From Chlorogloeopsis fritschii PCC 6912 (GTDB lineage Bacteria; Cyanobacteriota; Cyanobacteriia; Cyanobacteriales; Nostocaceae), in NCBI RefSeq assembly GCF_000317285.1, contig NZ_AJLN01000109.1:1-55770 (forward strand): a stretch of DNA of 55,770 nucleotides, read 5' to 3'. The notes beneath the pieces were generated by a model that was given only the letters and a program-made list of their open reading frames with translations, ran no database searches and was not told the origin of the DNA. Below, piece by piece: positions 1-9,206 of this stretch. The position numbers were made by a program, and so were the translations under genes. Each line of letters begins with the position of its first letter. Position 1 is the first letter of the stretch.

Positions 1-131
1 GTTGGGTACGTCACTGTTTTTCTAAGCAAAGGATGTCGCCAACGTTCATGGCTACCTTTGCCGCGCTTGGGGAGATAAACAAACCCTTCACGCACAATCT
101 GAGCTTTCAACTCCCGAATTTTCCTGGGCAT
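1..131 (-). CDS. hicA: HicA-type mRNA interferase toxin, 3' end cut by window edge
   Basis: The first 43 codons read MPRKIRELKAQIV and then a G-K-G-S-H-E-R-W stretch around residues 24-31. The GKGSH..W pattern with its conserved His is the hallmark of HicA, a small double-stranded-RNA-binding-fold ribonuclease that cleaves mRNA when not bound by HicB. The ATG at 129-131 (reverse strand) is the only start in frame. The 3' end lies outside the window, so length and a following hicB cannot be judged; no hicB is visible upstream. Confidence 0.7.
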   Translation of the reverse strand, partial: MPRKIRELKAQIVREGFVYLPKRGKGSHERWRHPLLRKTVTYP

Positions 132-286
132 GATTTTGTCTACTTCGTACCCTATCTTATCCTCTCAAACAGCTGTTAATACCACCAACCAGGGCGATCG
201 CTCTTTCGGATTAAGTGCGAACAACAAGCTAGTATCTAATTACTCAATCAGTCTTATATCCGCTCCAACGCATTCTTAGGTTGCTA

Positions 287-835
287 TTACCTACCTATTT
301 GCAATGCTCGCCATTGTGCTGCTTTTATATCCATCTCTTTGATAAACCCATCTTTTCCATCCATGTAGCTCTCAATATTATCAGGATATTTCTTTGCAAG
401 TTCGCGTTTGAGTTCGCTGTATTTCTGCGCGTCTTCGGGATGGGCAATCATGTAATCTCGAAAGGCTAAGTGACGCTCTATCTGCTGTGAACCAACTTCA
501 AACGTGTGAATGTGGTGTGTTCTTATACCTGCTTGATTATGCTTGCGGAAATAACGACGTCCTGATATACCATACTCACCCATTGCTTCATAACCTAATG
601 CCTCTATGGCGGAACTCTGTTCATCAACTTTTGTAATATCTTTAACCTCAACCAAAATATCGATAATCGGTTTGGCATGAATTTGGGGAATGGCTGTGCT
701 GCCAATGTGATGTACCGCAACCAGATTTTCGCTCAATGCAAGTGCAATCTGCTTCGACTCAGTTGTAAATACTTCTCGCCAATTTGGATCGTGGGGAACA
801 ACTTCTACTCTGAAGAAGTTTATATTCATTGACAT
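287..835 (-). CDS. GrpB family protein (UPF0157, nucleotidyltransferase-like fold)
   Basis: A 182-residue protein, the usual size of the GrpB/UPF0157 family. Family signatures are visible: an N-terminal V-x-P-H-D-P-N-W block (residues 12-18), an H-H-I-G-S-T-A-I-P block (about 42-50) and the K-P-I-I-D-I-L-V-E-V strand (about 55-64), which resembles the G-S / D-x-D region of nucleotidyltransferase folds. The biochemical role of the family is not settled; members occur as stand-alone proteins or fused to dephospho-CoA kinase. The gene is isolated, divergent from nifJ, and shows nothing unusual. Function remains unknown; family assignment is firm. Confidence 0.85.
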   Translation of the reverse strand: MSMNINFFRVEVVPHDPNWREVFTTESKQIALALSENLVAVHHIGSTAIPQIHAKPIIDILVEVKDITKVDEQSSAIEALGYEAMGEYGISGRRYFRKHNQAGIRTHHIHTFEVGSQQIERHLAFRDYMIAHPEDAQKYSELKRELAKKYPDNIESYMDGKDGFIKEMDIKAAQWRALQIGR

Positions 836-936
836 GGCTAATAATCTCTACAGGCTGGATCAGAGGAAGATACACTTAATACTCGCTTGATTCCAGATAC
901 TTTGAAAGGGGTACTAAGATTTCTGACGCTCGTCTG

Positions 937-982
937 ATTCCTCACAACTTCCTCAAGTTTTGCTCTTAACCTTCAAAGTAGG
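937..982 (+). promoter_or_regulatory. Direct-repeat motif upstream of nifJ (copy A)
   Basis: Two TTCCTCA half-sites begin at 938 and 949, exactly 11 bp apart, followed by a T-rich stretch and CTTCAAAG. The same arrangement lies upstream of the usp gene, hoxF and the ComFB-like gene. Spacing of 11 bp is typical of tandem winged-helix (OmpR/PhoB-type) binding. Function is inferred from conservation and position only. Confidence 0.55.
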
Positions 983-1055
983 TTGGTACAAATAAAGTTG
1001 TCATTTGAAATATGCAATGTCAAAGCCACAAAAGTGATGAATCTGGCTTAGTTTA

Positions 1056-1146
1056 GAACTTACGCACGAGTCACGGAAGAATAAAACCACTCCAGGCACA
1101 GAGGACACGGAGGAATAAGAGTTAGAGAGGTATTTTGCGTAAGTTC
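1056..1146. repeat. MITE-like element with 11-bp terminal inverted repeats
   Basis: GAACTTACGCA at 1056-1066 is matched by its exact complement TGCGTAAGTTC at 1136-1146. The interior (CACAGAGGACACGG, then GAGTTAGAGAGG) corresponds in reverse orientation to the element at 21189-21343, so this is a dispersed family. It separates the direct-repeat motif from the nifJ start. Confidence 0.7.
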
Positions 1147-1199
1147 TGTTAGTTATTTTACTAAATCTTATTCTCGCCAGAGTCAAAAGGCTGAGGAAA

Positions 1200-4100
1200 A
1201 TGAAAACTAAAACTTTTGCAACTATAGATGGTAATGAAGCGGCTGCCCAAGTTGTGTACAAACTCAACGAAGTAATTGCAATTTATCCGATTACTCCCTC
1301 TTCACCTATGGCTGAGTGGGCAGATGCTTGGGCTTGTGAAGGCAAAGCCAATATTTGGGGAAATGTTCCGACGGTGGTGCAGATGCAAAGTGAAGGTGGT
1401 GTCGCAGGTGCGGTACATGGTGCCCTGCAAACAGGCTCGCTGACAACCACATTTACAGCATCGCAGGGATTGTTGCTGATGATCCCAAATATGTACAAAA
1501 TTGCCGGGGAACTAACACCTACGGTTTTTCATGTCGCCGCGCGATCGCTTGCAGCCCAAGCTCTCTCCATTTTTGGCGATCATAGCGATGTAATGGCAAC
1601 CCGCGCCACTGGCTTTGCCATGCTGTGTGCCACCTCACCACAGGAAGCCCATGATTTTGCTTTAATCTCTACACGGGCAACTTTAGAATCAAGAGTGCCT
1701 TTTGTACACTTTTTTGATGGCTTCCGCACTTCCCACGAAATTAACAAACTTGAACTGTTAACTGAAGAAGATTTACGCAGCTTTATTCCAGATGAGTTAG
1801 TACTGGCTCATCGGCAGCGCGCCCTCACTCCTGACAAACCCGTCTTACGCGGCACGGCACAAAACCCCGATGTTTACTTCCAAGCAAGAGAAACTGTTAA
1901 TCCTTACTATTTAGCTTGCCCAGACATTACTCAAAAAGTCATGGATGAATTTGCGGCTATGACTGGGCGGCAGTACAAACTCTTTGAATACTACGGTGAT
2001 GCTGCTGCAGAACGAGTAATTGCCATTATGGGTTCCGGTTGCGAGGCAGTGCATGAAACAGTAGATTACCTCAATGCCCAAGGTGAAAAAGTCGGTGTGG
2101 TGAAAGTGCGGTTGTATCGTCCGTTTGATAGTAAGCGCTTTGTCGCCGCTTTACCAGAAACAACAAAAGCGATCGCTGTTCTCGATCGCACTAAAGAACC
2201 AGGCGCAGCAGGTGAACCACTGTATTTGGATGTGGTAACTGCCCTCACAGAACACCCAATGTCTAAAGCCCAATGCCCAATGCCCAAAATCGTTGGTGGC
2301 CGTTACGGTTTATCATCTAAAGAATTCACTCCAGCGATGATTAAAGGTGTTTTCGACAATCTTGCTGCTAGTGAACCGAAAAATCATTTCACCATCGGCA
2401 TTAATGATGATGTCACCCACACAAGTTTAGATTACGATCCCAACTTCAACATCGAACCAGACAGCGTAGTTCGAGCTATTTTTTACGGCTTGGGTTCTGA
2501 TGGTACTGTGGGAGCTAACAAAAACTCAATTAAGATTATTGGGGAAGAAACAAACAATTACGCCCAAGGTTACTTTGTCTACGACTCGAAAAAATCGGGT
2601 TCTATTACAGTTTCTCACCTGCGCTTTGGCCCCCAACCGATTCGTTCTACCTACTTGGTGAATCAAGCTAACTTTGTTGCCACTCACCAGTGGGGATTTT
2701 TGGAACAGTTGGATATGCTCGCACACATTGTCCCCGGTGGTACTTTCTTGCTCAATAGCCCCTACCCAGCAGAGGAAGTATGGAACCGCTTGCCGCGATT
2801 GGTACAGGAGCAAATAATTCAAAAGCAACTGAAGTTTTACGTCATTAATGCCTACAAAGTCGCCCGCGAAGCAGGGATGGGTGGACGAATTAACACAGTT
2901 ATGCAAGTTTGTTTCTTTGCCGTATCTGGAGTATTGCCACGAGAGGAAGCGATCGCCCAAATTAAGAAATCCATCCGCAAAACCTACGGCAAGAAAGGCA
3001 ACGAAATTGTGCAAATGAACCTGAATGCTGTAGATCGAACACTAGACAATCTCTATGAGGTTCAAGGAGAGCGTCGCGTTGATAGCACGATTGAACAGCG
3101 CCCAGCAGTACCCGACACCGCACCCGCGTTTGTACGAGATGTCTTGGGTAAAATGATTGCTAAGTGTGGCGACGAACTACCAGTCAGTAGTTTGCCTGTA
3201 GATGGTACTTATCCCACTGGCACGGCGAAATGGGAAAAACGCAACATTACCCAAGAAATACCCGTTTGGGAACCAGATGTCTGCGTTCAGTGCGGTAAAT
3301 GTGTGATGGTATGTCCCCATAGCGTGATCCGCAGTAAGGTTTACGAACCGCAAATGTTAGAAAATGCACCATCTACCTTCAAGAGTAGCGATGCTAAAGA
3401 CCACGATTGGAAGGATTTGAAATTCACGATTCAAGTCGCAGCAGAAGATTGTACGGGATGTGGGATTTGCGTAGATGTTTGCCCAGCAAAGAATAAAGCA
3501 GAACCTCGCCGCAAAGCAATCAATATGGAACCGCAACTGCCATTACGGGCACAAGAGCGAGAAAATTGGGATTTCTTCTTGAATATTCCCAATCCCGATC
3601 GCCGCCAGCTGAAGCTAAACCATATTAACCAGCAGCAAATGCAAGAACCGCTATTTGAATTTTCTGGAGCTTGCGCTGGTTGTGGCGAGACACCGTACAT
3701 TAAGTTAGCTACGCAGTTATTTGGCGATCGCATGATTGTTGCCAACGCCACTGGCTGTTCTTCTATTTACGGCGGCAACTTGCCGACAACTCCCTGGACG
3801 CAAAATGCCGAAGGAAAAGGCCCGGCATGGTCAAATTCCCTATTTGAAGATAACGCCGAATTTGGCTTAGGATTCCGGATTTCGATTGACAAACAAGCAG
3901 AAATCGCTGCCCAATTACTCCAACAATTAGCAACCGAAATAGGTGAAGAACTGGCAAATAGTATCCTCAATGCCCAGCAAAAAGACGAAGCAGATATTTG
4001 GGAACAACGCGAGCGAGTAGAATTACTGAAGCGACGGATAGATGAACTGCTGGATATAAAGATAGGTATTGAACTCAAAACTCAAAAATCAAAACTCCAA

Positions 4101-4847
4101 AATCTCAAATCTCTTGCTGATTATCTAGTTAAAAAGAGTGTTTGGATGATTGGCGGAGACGGTTGGGCATATGATATCGGCTTCGGCGGGCTAGATCACG
4201 TCTTAGCCTCTGGACGCAACGTGAATATCCTCGTCCTTGATACAGAAGTATATTCCAACACTGGTGGACAGATGTCCAAAGCTACACCAAAAGCAGCCGT
4301 GGCGAAATTTGCTGCCGGTGGTAAACCTGCTGCTAAAAAAGACTTGGGTTTAATGGCAATGACCTATGGCAACGTCTATGTTGCCAGCGTCGCAATGGGC
4401 GCACGGGATGAACACACGCTCAAGGCATTTCTAGAAGCAGAAGCTTATGACGGCCCATCACTGATTATCGCTTACAGCCATTGTATAGCACACGGTATCA
4501 ACATGAGTACAGCAATGCAAAATCAAAAAGCTGCTGTAGACTCAGGTCGGTGGTTGTTGTATCGATTCAATCCCGATCGCATTAAGTTGGGCGAAAACCC
4601 ACTGCAACTCGACTCACGAACACCAAAAATTCCAGTCGAACAATCGATGTATCTAGAGAACCGCTTTAAGATGCTCACCAAGAGTAACCCAGAAGAGGCG
4701 AAGCGGCTACTCTTGGAAGCACAACATGATGTGAACGTTCGCTTTTCAATGTACCAATATTTGGCAGCGCGGCATATGGAAAAACTCAACGGACATAGCA
4801 GTGACACCAAAATTACAGGCGATCTCAAACAATTGGTATCCCAGTAA
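1200..4847 (+). CDS. nifJ: Pyruvate:ferredoxin (flavodoxin) oxidoreductase
   Basis: Cytoplasmic enzyme that oxidises pyruvate with CoA to acetyl-CoA and CO2 while reducing ferredoxin or flavodoxin. The 1215-residue chain has the full single-polypeptide PFOR order: N-terminal pyruvate-binding domain (YPITPSSPMAEWAD, about 29-42), CoA/transketolase-C region, two 4Fe-4S motifs (C695/698/701/705 and C751/754/757/761), the proximal-cluster cysteines C825 and C828, and the TPP site GGDGWAYDIG (985-994) with NTGG (1020-1023). GAGG precedes the ATG. Two low-complexity insertions look like intruded spacer repeats: residues about 352-364 and 958-971. The DHOD-like gene follows 59 bp downstream, probably in the same transcript. 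The product feeds both ferredoxin-linked hydrogen metabolism and the acetyl-CoA pathways encoded later. Confidence 0.97.
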   Translation: MKTKTFATIDGNEAAAQVVYKLNEVIAIYPITPSSPMAEWADAWACEGKANIWGNVPTVVQMQSEGGVAGAVHGALQTGSLTTTFTASQGLLLMIPNMYKIAGELTPTVFHVAARSLAAQALSIFGDHSDVMATRATGFAMLCATSPQEAHDFALISTRATLESRVPFVHFFDGFRTSHEINKLELLTEEDLRSFIPDELVLAHRQRALTPDKPVLRGTAQNPDVYFQARETVNPYYLACPDITQKVMDEFAAMTGRQYKLFEYYGDAAAERVIAIMGSGCEAVHETVDYLNAQGEKVGVVKVRLYRPFDSKRFVAALPETTKAIAVLDRTKEPGAAGEPLYLDVVTALTEHPMSKAQCPMPKIVGGRYGLSSKEFTPAMIKGVFDNLAASEPKNHFTIGINDDVTHTSLDYDPNFNIEPDSVVRAIFYGLGSDGTVGANKNSIKIIGEETNNYAQGYFVYDSKKSGSITVSHLRFGPQPIRSTYLVNQANFVATHQWGFLEQLDMLAHIVPGGTFLLNSPYPAEEVWNRLPRLVQEQIIQKQLKFYVINAYKVAREAGMGGRINTVMQVCFFAVSGVLPREEAIAQIKKSIRKTYGKKGNEIVQMNLNAVDRTLDNLYEVQGERRVDSTIEQRPAVPDTAPAFVRDVLGKMIAKCGDELPVSSLPVDGTYPTGTAKWEKRNITQEIPVWEPDVCVQCGKCVMVCPHSVIRSKVYEPQMLENAPSTFKSSDAKDHDWKDLKFTIQVAAEDCTGCGICVDVCPAKNKAEPRRKAINMEPQLPLRAQERENWDFFLNIPNPDRRQLKLNHINQQQMQEPLFEFSGACAGCGETPYIKLATQLFGDRMIVANATGCSSIYGGNLPTTPWTQNAEGKGPAWSNSLFEDNAEFGLGFRISIDKQAEIAAQLLQQLATEIGEELANSILNAQQKDEADIWEQRERVELLKRRIDELLDIKIGIELKTQKSKLQNLKSLADYLVKKSVWMIGGDGWAYDIGFGGLDHVLASGRNVNILVLDTEVYSNTGGQMSKATPKAAVAKFAAGGKPAAKKDLGLMAMTYGNVYVASVAMGARDEHTLKAFLEAEAYDGPSLIIAYSHCIAHGINMSTAMQNQKAAVDSGRWLLYRFNPDRIKLGENPLQLDSRTPKIPVEQSMYLENRFKMLTKSNPEEAKRLLLEAQHDVNVRFSMYQYLAARHMEKLNGHSSDTKITGDLKQLVSQ

Positions 4848-4906
4848 AGCTTGTTAGTTGCCATTAACCATTAGCTATTAGCCATTCACAGTTTTGGAAC
4901 AAGAAG

Positions 4907-5938
4907 ATGGACTTAACTACAACTTATATGGGGATGAAATTGCGATCGCCCCTTGTGCCTTCGGCATCTCCTTTATCAAAAGACATTGATAATATCAAAC
5001 GCATGGAAGATGAGGGTGCAGGGGCAGTAGTAATGCATTCGCTGTTTGAAGAACAGATTACCTTAGAACGCTACGAATTGCACCATCACCTCACCTATGG
5101 CACTGAAAGCTTCCCTGAAGCTCTGACATATTTTCCTGAACCAAACGGTTTTCAAATTGGCCCAGAAGAATATCTTAACCATATTCGTAAAGCAACCGAA
5201 CAAGTTCAAATTCCTGTGATTGCCAGCCTCAATGGTTCTTCAGTGGGTGGATGGATTGACTATGCCAGATTGATTCAACAAGCAGGAGCCTCGGCACTGG
5301 AATTGAATATTTACTATGTTCCTACTGATATGGAACTCACCAGTGAACAGATAGAGCAAAACTATATTCACATTCTCCAGGCAGTTAAAGCTGAAATAAC
5401 CATTCCTGTAGCAGTCAAACTCAGCCCTTATTTCACCAGTATGGCAAATATGGCCAAGCGTTTGGATAATGCGGGGGCTGATGCATTGGTGCTATTTAAC
5501 CGTTTCTACCAACCAGATATCAACCTCGAAACCCTGGATGTAGAACCCAATGTACTTTTAAGCACCGCACAAGCGATGCGTTTGCCCTTGCGTTGGATTG
5601 CCATTCTTTATGGTCGTATTAATGCCAGTCTAGCTGCTACTAGCGGCATTCACAATGCACGAGACGTGCTAAAAGTGCTGATGGCAGGAGCAAGTATTAC
5701 TATGCTTTGTTCCGTGTTGCTACGGGAGGGAATCACTCACATTCGGTGTATTGAGAAGGAAATGCGCGAATGGATGGAAAAACATGAATACGAATCTGTA
5801 CAGTTGCTTCAGGGAAGCATGAGCCAAAAAAATTGTCCCAATCCCAGTGCCTTTGAACGCGCTCAGTATATGCGAGCACTACAAACTTACAAACCAGAAT
5901 GGGGAAGAGTTTATGAGCGATCGCATTACCTGGGGTAG
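4907..5938 (+). CDS. Dihydroorotate dehydrogenase-like flavoprotein
   Basis: A 343-residue TIM-barrel protein of the dihydroorotate dehydrogenase superfamily: N-terminal MGMKLRSPLVPSASPLS (substrate/FMN entry strand), IPVIASLNGSS (about 103-113), the V-A-V-K-L-S-P strand (about 165-171) and a C-terminal GI...ARDVLKVLMAGAS phosphate-binding part. It lies directly behind nifJ on the same strand. That link, not pyrimidine genes, suggests a role other than the biosynthetic PyrD reaction, perhaps a flavin oxidoreductase coupled to ferredoxin metabolism; that is inference. The substrate cannot be read from the sequence. Confidence 0.85.
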   Translation: MDLTTTYMGMKLRSPLVPSASPLSKDIDNIKRMEDEGAGAVVMHSLFEEQITLERYELHHHLTYGTESFPEALTYFPEPNGFQIGPEEYLNHIRKATEQVQIPVIASLNGSSVGGWIDYARLIQQAGASALELNIYYVPTDMELTSEQIEQNYIHILQAVKAEITIPVAVKLSPYFTSMANMAKRLDNAGADALVLFNRFYQPDINLETLDVEPNVLLSTAQAMRLPLRWIAILYGRINASLAATSGIHNARDVLKVLMAGASITMLCSVLLREGITHIRCIEKEMREWMEKHEYESVQLLQGSMSQKNCPNPSAFERAQYMRALQTYKPEWGRVYERSHYLG

Positions 5939-5941
5939 TAC

Positions 5942-5990
5942 TGTTCCTCACAATTTCCTCAAATTATTGCCCTATAAATCTAATTGAAGG
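5942..5990 (+). promoter_or_regulatory. Direct-repeat motif upstream of usp gene (copy C)
   Basis: TTCCTCA half-sites begin at 5944 and 5955, again 11 bp apart, followed by AAATTATTGCCCTATAAAT. The copy starts just after the DHOD-like stop codon and about 80-90 bp before the next start codon. Confidence 0.5.
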
Positions 5991-6036
5991 ATAAAGAGTG
6001 CGTAAAGTTCGCTTCGCTTAAGTATGAGAGGTTTAT

Positions 6037-6573
6037 ATGTTTAAAAAGATTTTAGTTGCATTAGATCGCTCTGAAATGGGCAAACAAGTTTTTGCACAAG
6101 GATTAGCTTTAGCAAAGATGAGTGGAGCTAGCTTAATGTTGCTGCACGTTTTATCTGTAGAGGAAGAGGGCATTCCTTATGTACCAATCGCTTCTAGTTT
6201 TGACTACTATTCAGGAATGACAGAGCAAGCCTTCGAGTTTCAGCAACAGCAGTGGGAGAAGTGGAAAAATCAAGGTATTGAGATGTTGCAACACTTCAGC
6301 GCTCAAGCAAATACAGCAGGCGTAAATACTGAATTTACACAAAAACTTGGCAGCCCTGGGCGAGTTATCTGCGATCTAGCTAGTAGTTGGGGTGCTGATC
6401 TAATTGTCATCGGGCGTCGAGGACATTCTGGGATGGCGGAACTATTTCTTGGTAGCGTAAGTAACTACGTTCTCCACCATACTCCTTGTTCAGTTCATGT
6501 TGTGCATCTTGCCGTTAGTGCCAAAGAAGCTAAGGCGGTAGAAGAAACTACAAGCGCTTCTACCTCCAGCTAA
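6037..6573 (+). CDS. Universal stress protein (UspA family)
   Basis: A 178-residue single-domain Usp. The start MFKKILVALDRSEMG is the typical first strand, and the C-terminal ATP-binding signature G-x2-G-x9-G-S is present as GRRGHSGMAELFLGSVS (about 127-143). Usp proteins bind ATP and accumulate under stress or energy limitation; a specific partner is unknown. The gene lies between nifJ and hoxE and has its own copy of the direct-repeat motif, so it probably belongs to the same dark/anaerobic regulon (inference). A start with GAGAGG upstream is used. Confidence 0.9.
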   Translation: MFKKILVALDRSEMGKQVFAQGLALAKMSGASLMLLHVLSVEEEGIPYVPIASSFDYYSGMTEQAFEFQQQQWEKWKNQGIEMLQHFSAQANTAGVNTEFTQKLGSPGRVICDLASSWGADLIVIGRRGHSGMAELFLGSVSNYVLHHTPCSVHVVHLAVSAKEAKAVEETTSASTSS

Positions 6574-6685
6574 TACCAATTCTTTGTAACAATGCGCTTA
6601 ATATTCCGACACCCTAGAAGGGTGCGGCTATACAAACTAAGCCTGCCTACGCAGGCTAACTAAGCTAACTTTCATAAATTGGTAT
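6573..6685. repeat. MITE-like element with nested hairpins between usp and hoxE
   Basis: Ends are ATACCAATT (6573-6581) and AATTGGTAT (6677-6685). Inside are two perfect small hairpins, CACCC-TAGAA-GGGTG (6610-6624) and AGCCTGC-CTAC-GCAGGCT (6640-6657). Very similar hairpins recur at 52599-52647. The element overlaps the last base of the usp stop codon and lies 35 bp before the hoxE ATG. Confidence 0.65.
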
Positions 6686-6720
6686 AAGTACAGATTTGCG
6701 TAAATAGTAGCGTACAAAAA

Positions 6721-7242
6721 ATGAAATCATCTCGCCCTCTCCCACTCCCTCATCCCAGTGGTGATAAGCGCTTTAAGATGCTGGATGCAACAATGAAGCG
6801 CCATCAATATCAGCAAGATGCTCTGATTGAAATTCTCCATAAGGCACAAGAACTATTTGGCTACTTAGAGAACGATTTATTACTTTACATTGCTCAAAGT
6901 CTTAAACTACCACCCAGCCGGGTTTATGGTGTAGCTACCTTCTATCATTTGTTTTCACTTGCGCCAAAAGGCAAGCATACCTGTGTGGTGTGTACGGGTA
7001 CAGCTTGTTATGTCAAAGGTGCACCAGAAATTCTCGCAAATCTAGAAAAATCGGCTCGCATTCGCGCTGGAGAAACGACACCAGATGGACAAGTTTCACT
7101 TTTAACAGCACGGTGTTTGGGTGCTTGTAGTCTTGCACCTGCTGTGGTTTTTGATGGGGCGGTGTGTGGCTATCAAACTGCGGAATCGGTTCAAGAAAAG
7201 ATTCGAGAATGGTTAAAGGGGGCAGAAATATCTCATGCCTGA
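6721..7242 (+). CDS. hoxE: Bidirectional NiFe hydrogenase, HoxE subunit
   Basis: A 173-residue NuoE-like subunit with a thioredoxin-fold 2Fe-2S site: C91 and C96 in CVVCTGTAC and C132 and C136 in [11 protein letters not shown]. HoxE belongs to the diaphorase part of HoxEFUYH and links the enzyme to NAD(P)H and ferredoxin. The N-terminus [19 protein letters not shown] is the typical cyanobacterial HoxE start, which supports the ATG at 6721 even though no strong ribosome-binding site is seen. Unusually, hoxF does not follow directly; a 2-kb region with one minus-strand gene intervenes. Confidence 0.95.
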   Translation: MKSSRPLPLPHPSGDKRFKMLDATMKRHQYQQDALIEILHKAQELFGYLENDLLLYIAQSLKLPPSRVYGVATFYHLFSLAPKGKHTCVVCTGTACYVKGAPEILANLEKSARIRAGETTPDGQVSLLTARCLGACSLAPAVVFDGAVCGYQTAESVQEKIREWLKGAEISHA

Positions 7243-8248
7243 TCGGTAAAGGGGATTGGTTACTGGGAAGAATTTACGCTTTTCAACCTGTCGAACTTGC
7301 GTTTAGCAAGGGGGATATTCATCAGACGCCTTAATACTACGGGTAACTTGCCCGCATAGAGCGATTGGGTGGAGCAAGTCTTCTGGCGATCGCAGCAAAT
7401 AGCCACATAATTAAACCCAAGTTAGTCTTGACAAGAAGCATAATTGTAAATCTAAAATCTTGCACTATTCTCAATAACCTTAGAGTCGGCATTATCCATA
7501 ACCTAAAAATAAGGATTTGAGGAAAGTTAGGCAGTGCCACCCTACAAAAATTGCTAGAGGAGTAGAGCGATCGCCTCATTCTTAATATTTAATTTACTTT
7601 CTTTAGAAAACGCCAAAATGTAAAAAAGTGAGGTAATAAATGTAAATCAATAAGTAGTTGTGCAAAAAAAATTATACATTTTATGACAGAATTGGAAATC
7701 CTCTACTTCGCTTGAGACAAGGATGGTTAAAAATTATGTTGAAAGACGTAACAATTATCTCAAAAATTCTAGATAAAAAAATGAATCTATAAAGGTTTTA
7801 ATTTCAATACTAAATGAGAGTATTGAAAAAAGATAAGCAATAATTACTAGATATAGTAGTGCTTTGTCATTAAAGTCGATTTAAATACAACTATGAATTA
7901 TAGTAGGTTAAAAAATTTAAGATACTCGTTCTTGATTAAGTTGATCGGGTTTGTTTTACCCCTCGCAATTCATATAGTTTTATGCAATGAAAGAAAGCCA
8001 GTGGTGATATACCACTGGCGAATAGTATCTTGGAACAACACAGGATCGCGCCGAGATCCTGCATAATTAATGATTCCGGAAAAATAGCTGATTGTAAAGT
8101 TATATACAACTTTTGTGCAACGTTTGTACTGAATAATTGCAGAAATTCCGGTTGATTAAGTTAGCGATCGCTTTGGTGGCTTCGGCGAGGTAAAAAATCC
8201 AGAAGATTTTTTGTTGGCGATGGCATCACTACTATAGCTATATCGGTA
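7243..8248. other. First part of the hoxE-hoxF gap
   Basis: About 1 kb of A+T-rich DNA without a convincing gene. It contains the tandem hairpins at 7997-8061, HIP1 sites, and the first copy (8089-8122) of a loose repeat TGATTGTAAA...TATACAAC-TTTG/TTGCAA that recurs at 8731-8769 and 8921-8960. Confidence 0.6.
7997..8061. repeat. Two tandem perfect hairpins in the hoxE-hoxF gap
   Basis: GCCAGTGGT-GATAT-ACCACTGGC at 7997-8019 (9-bp stem) is followed 21 nt later by CAGGATC-GCGCCGA-GATCCTG at 8041-8061 (7-bp stem). Neither has a T-run on either side, so they are not ordinary terminators. They could belong to a small RNA or a mobile repeat. Confidence 0.55.
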
Positions 8249-8521
8249 TTAGCGATCGCAAATGTTGGAATTAGACTTCTTAATTAACATATCAATAGTT
8301 TTTTTGTGTTGTTTATTAAAATTTAATAGCTCCAAATAAGCAAAAGGAACTATTAGTGGCCACAGAATACTACCTATCACCAGAATTAAACCAGAAAAAG
8401 AACGCTGTACTGAATTCATTTCTTCATCTTCCATAAAGAAATCTAACCACACAGTAAAGAAACAGTAAGTCATTCCTAAGTAAAATATGATAGCTAAGTA
8501 ATAAATAATTGTTTGCAACAT
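8249..8521 (-). CDS. Small membrane protein of unknown function
   Basis: A 90-residue protein with two clear hydrophobic segments (about residues 3-26 and 42-64) separated by an acidic loop FFMEDEEMN, and a basic, Lys/Asn-rich C-terminus. The residue composition is that of a real small inner-membrane protein and not of a chance frame. I do not recognise the family. It sits alone, opposite to the hox genes, in the gap between hoxE and hoxF; nothing shows a link with the hydrogenase. Confidence 0.6.
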   Translation of the reverse strand: MLQTIIYYLAIIFYLGMTYCFFTVWLDFFMEDEEMNSVQRSFSGLILVIGSILWPLIVPFAYLELLNFNKQHKKTIDMLIKKSNSNICDR

Positions 8522-9161
8522 AATGGTAGTTGAACTCTAATTTTAAATTAATGTAAAGCTTGATTTCCCTGAAGAAGGCTGTAATTTATTTGTAGCATTT
8601 TTATCATTGAGAAGCAAAAATAACTACAACAGATGGAAAACTCTAGTTTTTGTGAAAAAATATGAAGTATAAAAAATAATCATAGAGAATTTATAAAGAT
8701 TTTCTGACATCAATAATTTCAGACAAAGATACGCTTGTCAACCTGTATACAACTTTGATGCAATATTAAATACTAATTGAGAATTATTTTGGCTTGTAAG
8801 TGCTATTTTATCAAATAGCTAATGGAAGTAAGGAAAAAACCACTAGCTAAAACACTCAAATTTATATATTAGTTACCTTAAAGAGTGATGCTCTGTAATT
8901 TAGTTTTTCAAAAAAATTTTTGATTGTAAATGTAGATGCAAACTTGATGCAATTTTTTACTTCAAAAGCTTCAACTCACTAGCCACAAAGGAAATTTAGT
9001 AAAAATCTTGAGTAAAGAGTATAAATCAAAATCACTTTTATATAAATAAATTTTAATGCTTATTCCGACTTATCTAATAAGTCGGGGATTTTATAGGACG
9101 TATATCGAAAAAATAACAAATTTGATAGATAGTTGTCGAAGCACTTTTGTGTATCAAATAC
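8522..9161. other. Second part of the hoxE-hoxF gap, hoxF upstream region
   Basis: A+T-rich spacer with two further copies (8731-8769, 8921-8960) of the loose repeat containing TATACAAC-TTTGATGCAA. No gene is supported; the short frame at 9056-9253 has no coding character and overlaps the regulatory region. Confidence 0.6.
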
Positions 9162-9206
9162 ATTTCCTCACAAGTTCCTCAAGATTTTCCCCTAACTTCA
9201 AAGATG
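9162..9206 (+). promoter_or_regulatory. Direct-repeat motif upstream of hoxF (copy B)
   Basis: TTCCTCA half-sites begin at 9164 and 9175, 11 bp apart. The match to the copy upstream of nifJ extends through the following AAG-TTTT-CCCCTAA and ends in CTTCAAAG, about 45 bp in all. It lies 60-80 bp before the hoxF start. Confidence 0.6.

Larger units (their letters stand above)
836..1199. other. Divergent spacer between GrpB gene and nifJ
   Basis: This 364-bp spacer carries the direct-repeat motif at 937-982 and, between that motif and the nifJ start, a 91-bp inverted-repeat element at 1056-1146. No open frame here looks coding. Confidence 0.8.

Noticed and set aside
281-469. 62-codon plus-strand frame at the GrpB gene
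   Set aside because: Shadow of the firmly identified minus-strand GrpB gene.
2526-3014. 162-codon frame antisense to nifJ
   Set aside because: Lies wholly within the highly conserved nifJ coding sequence and its product has no protein-like pattern.
7337-7579. 80-codon minus-strand frame after hoxE
   Set aside because: Basic, low-information product with HIP1 sites inside and no ribosome-binding site; judged a chance frame.
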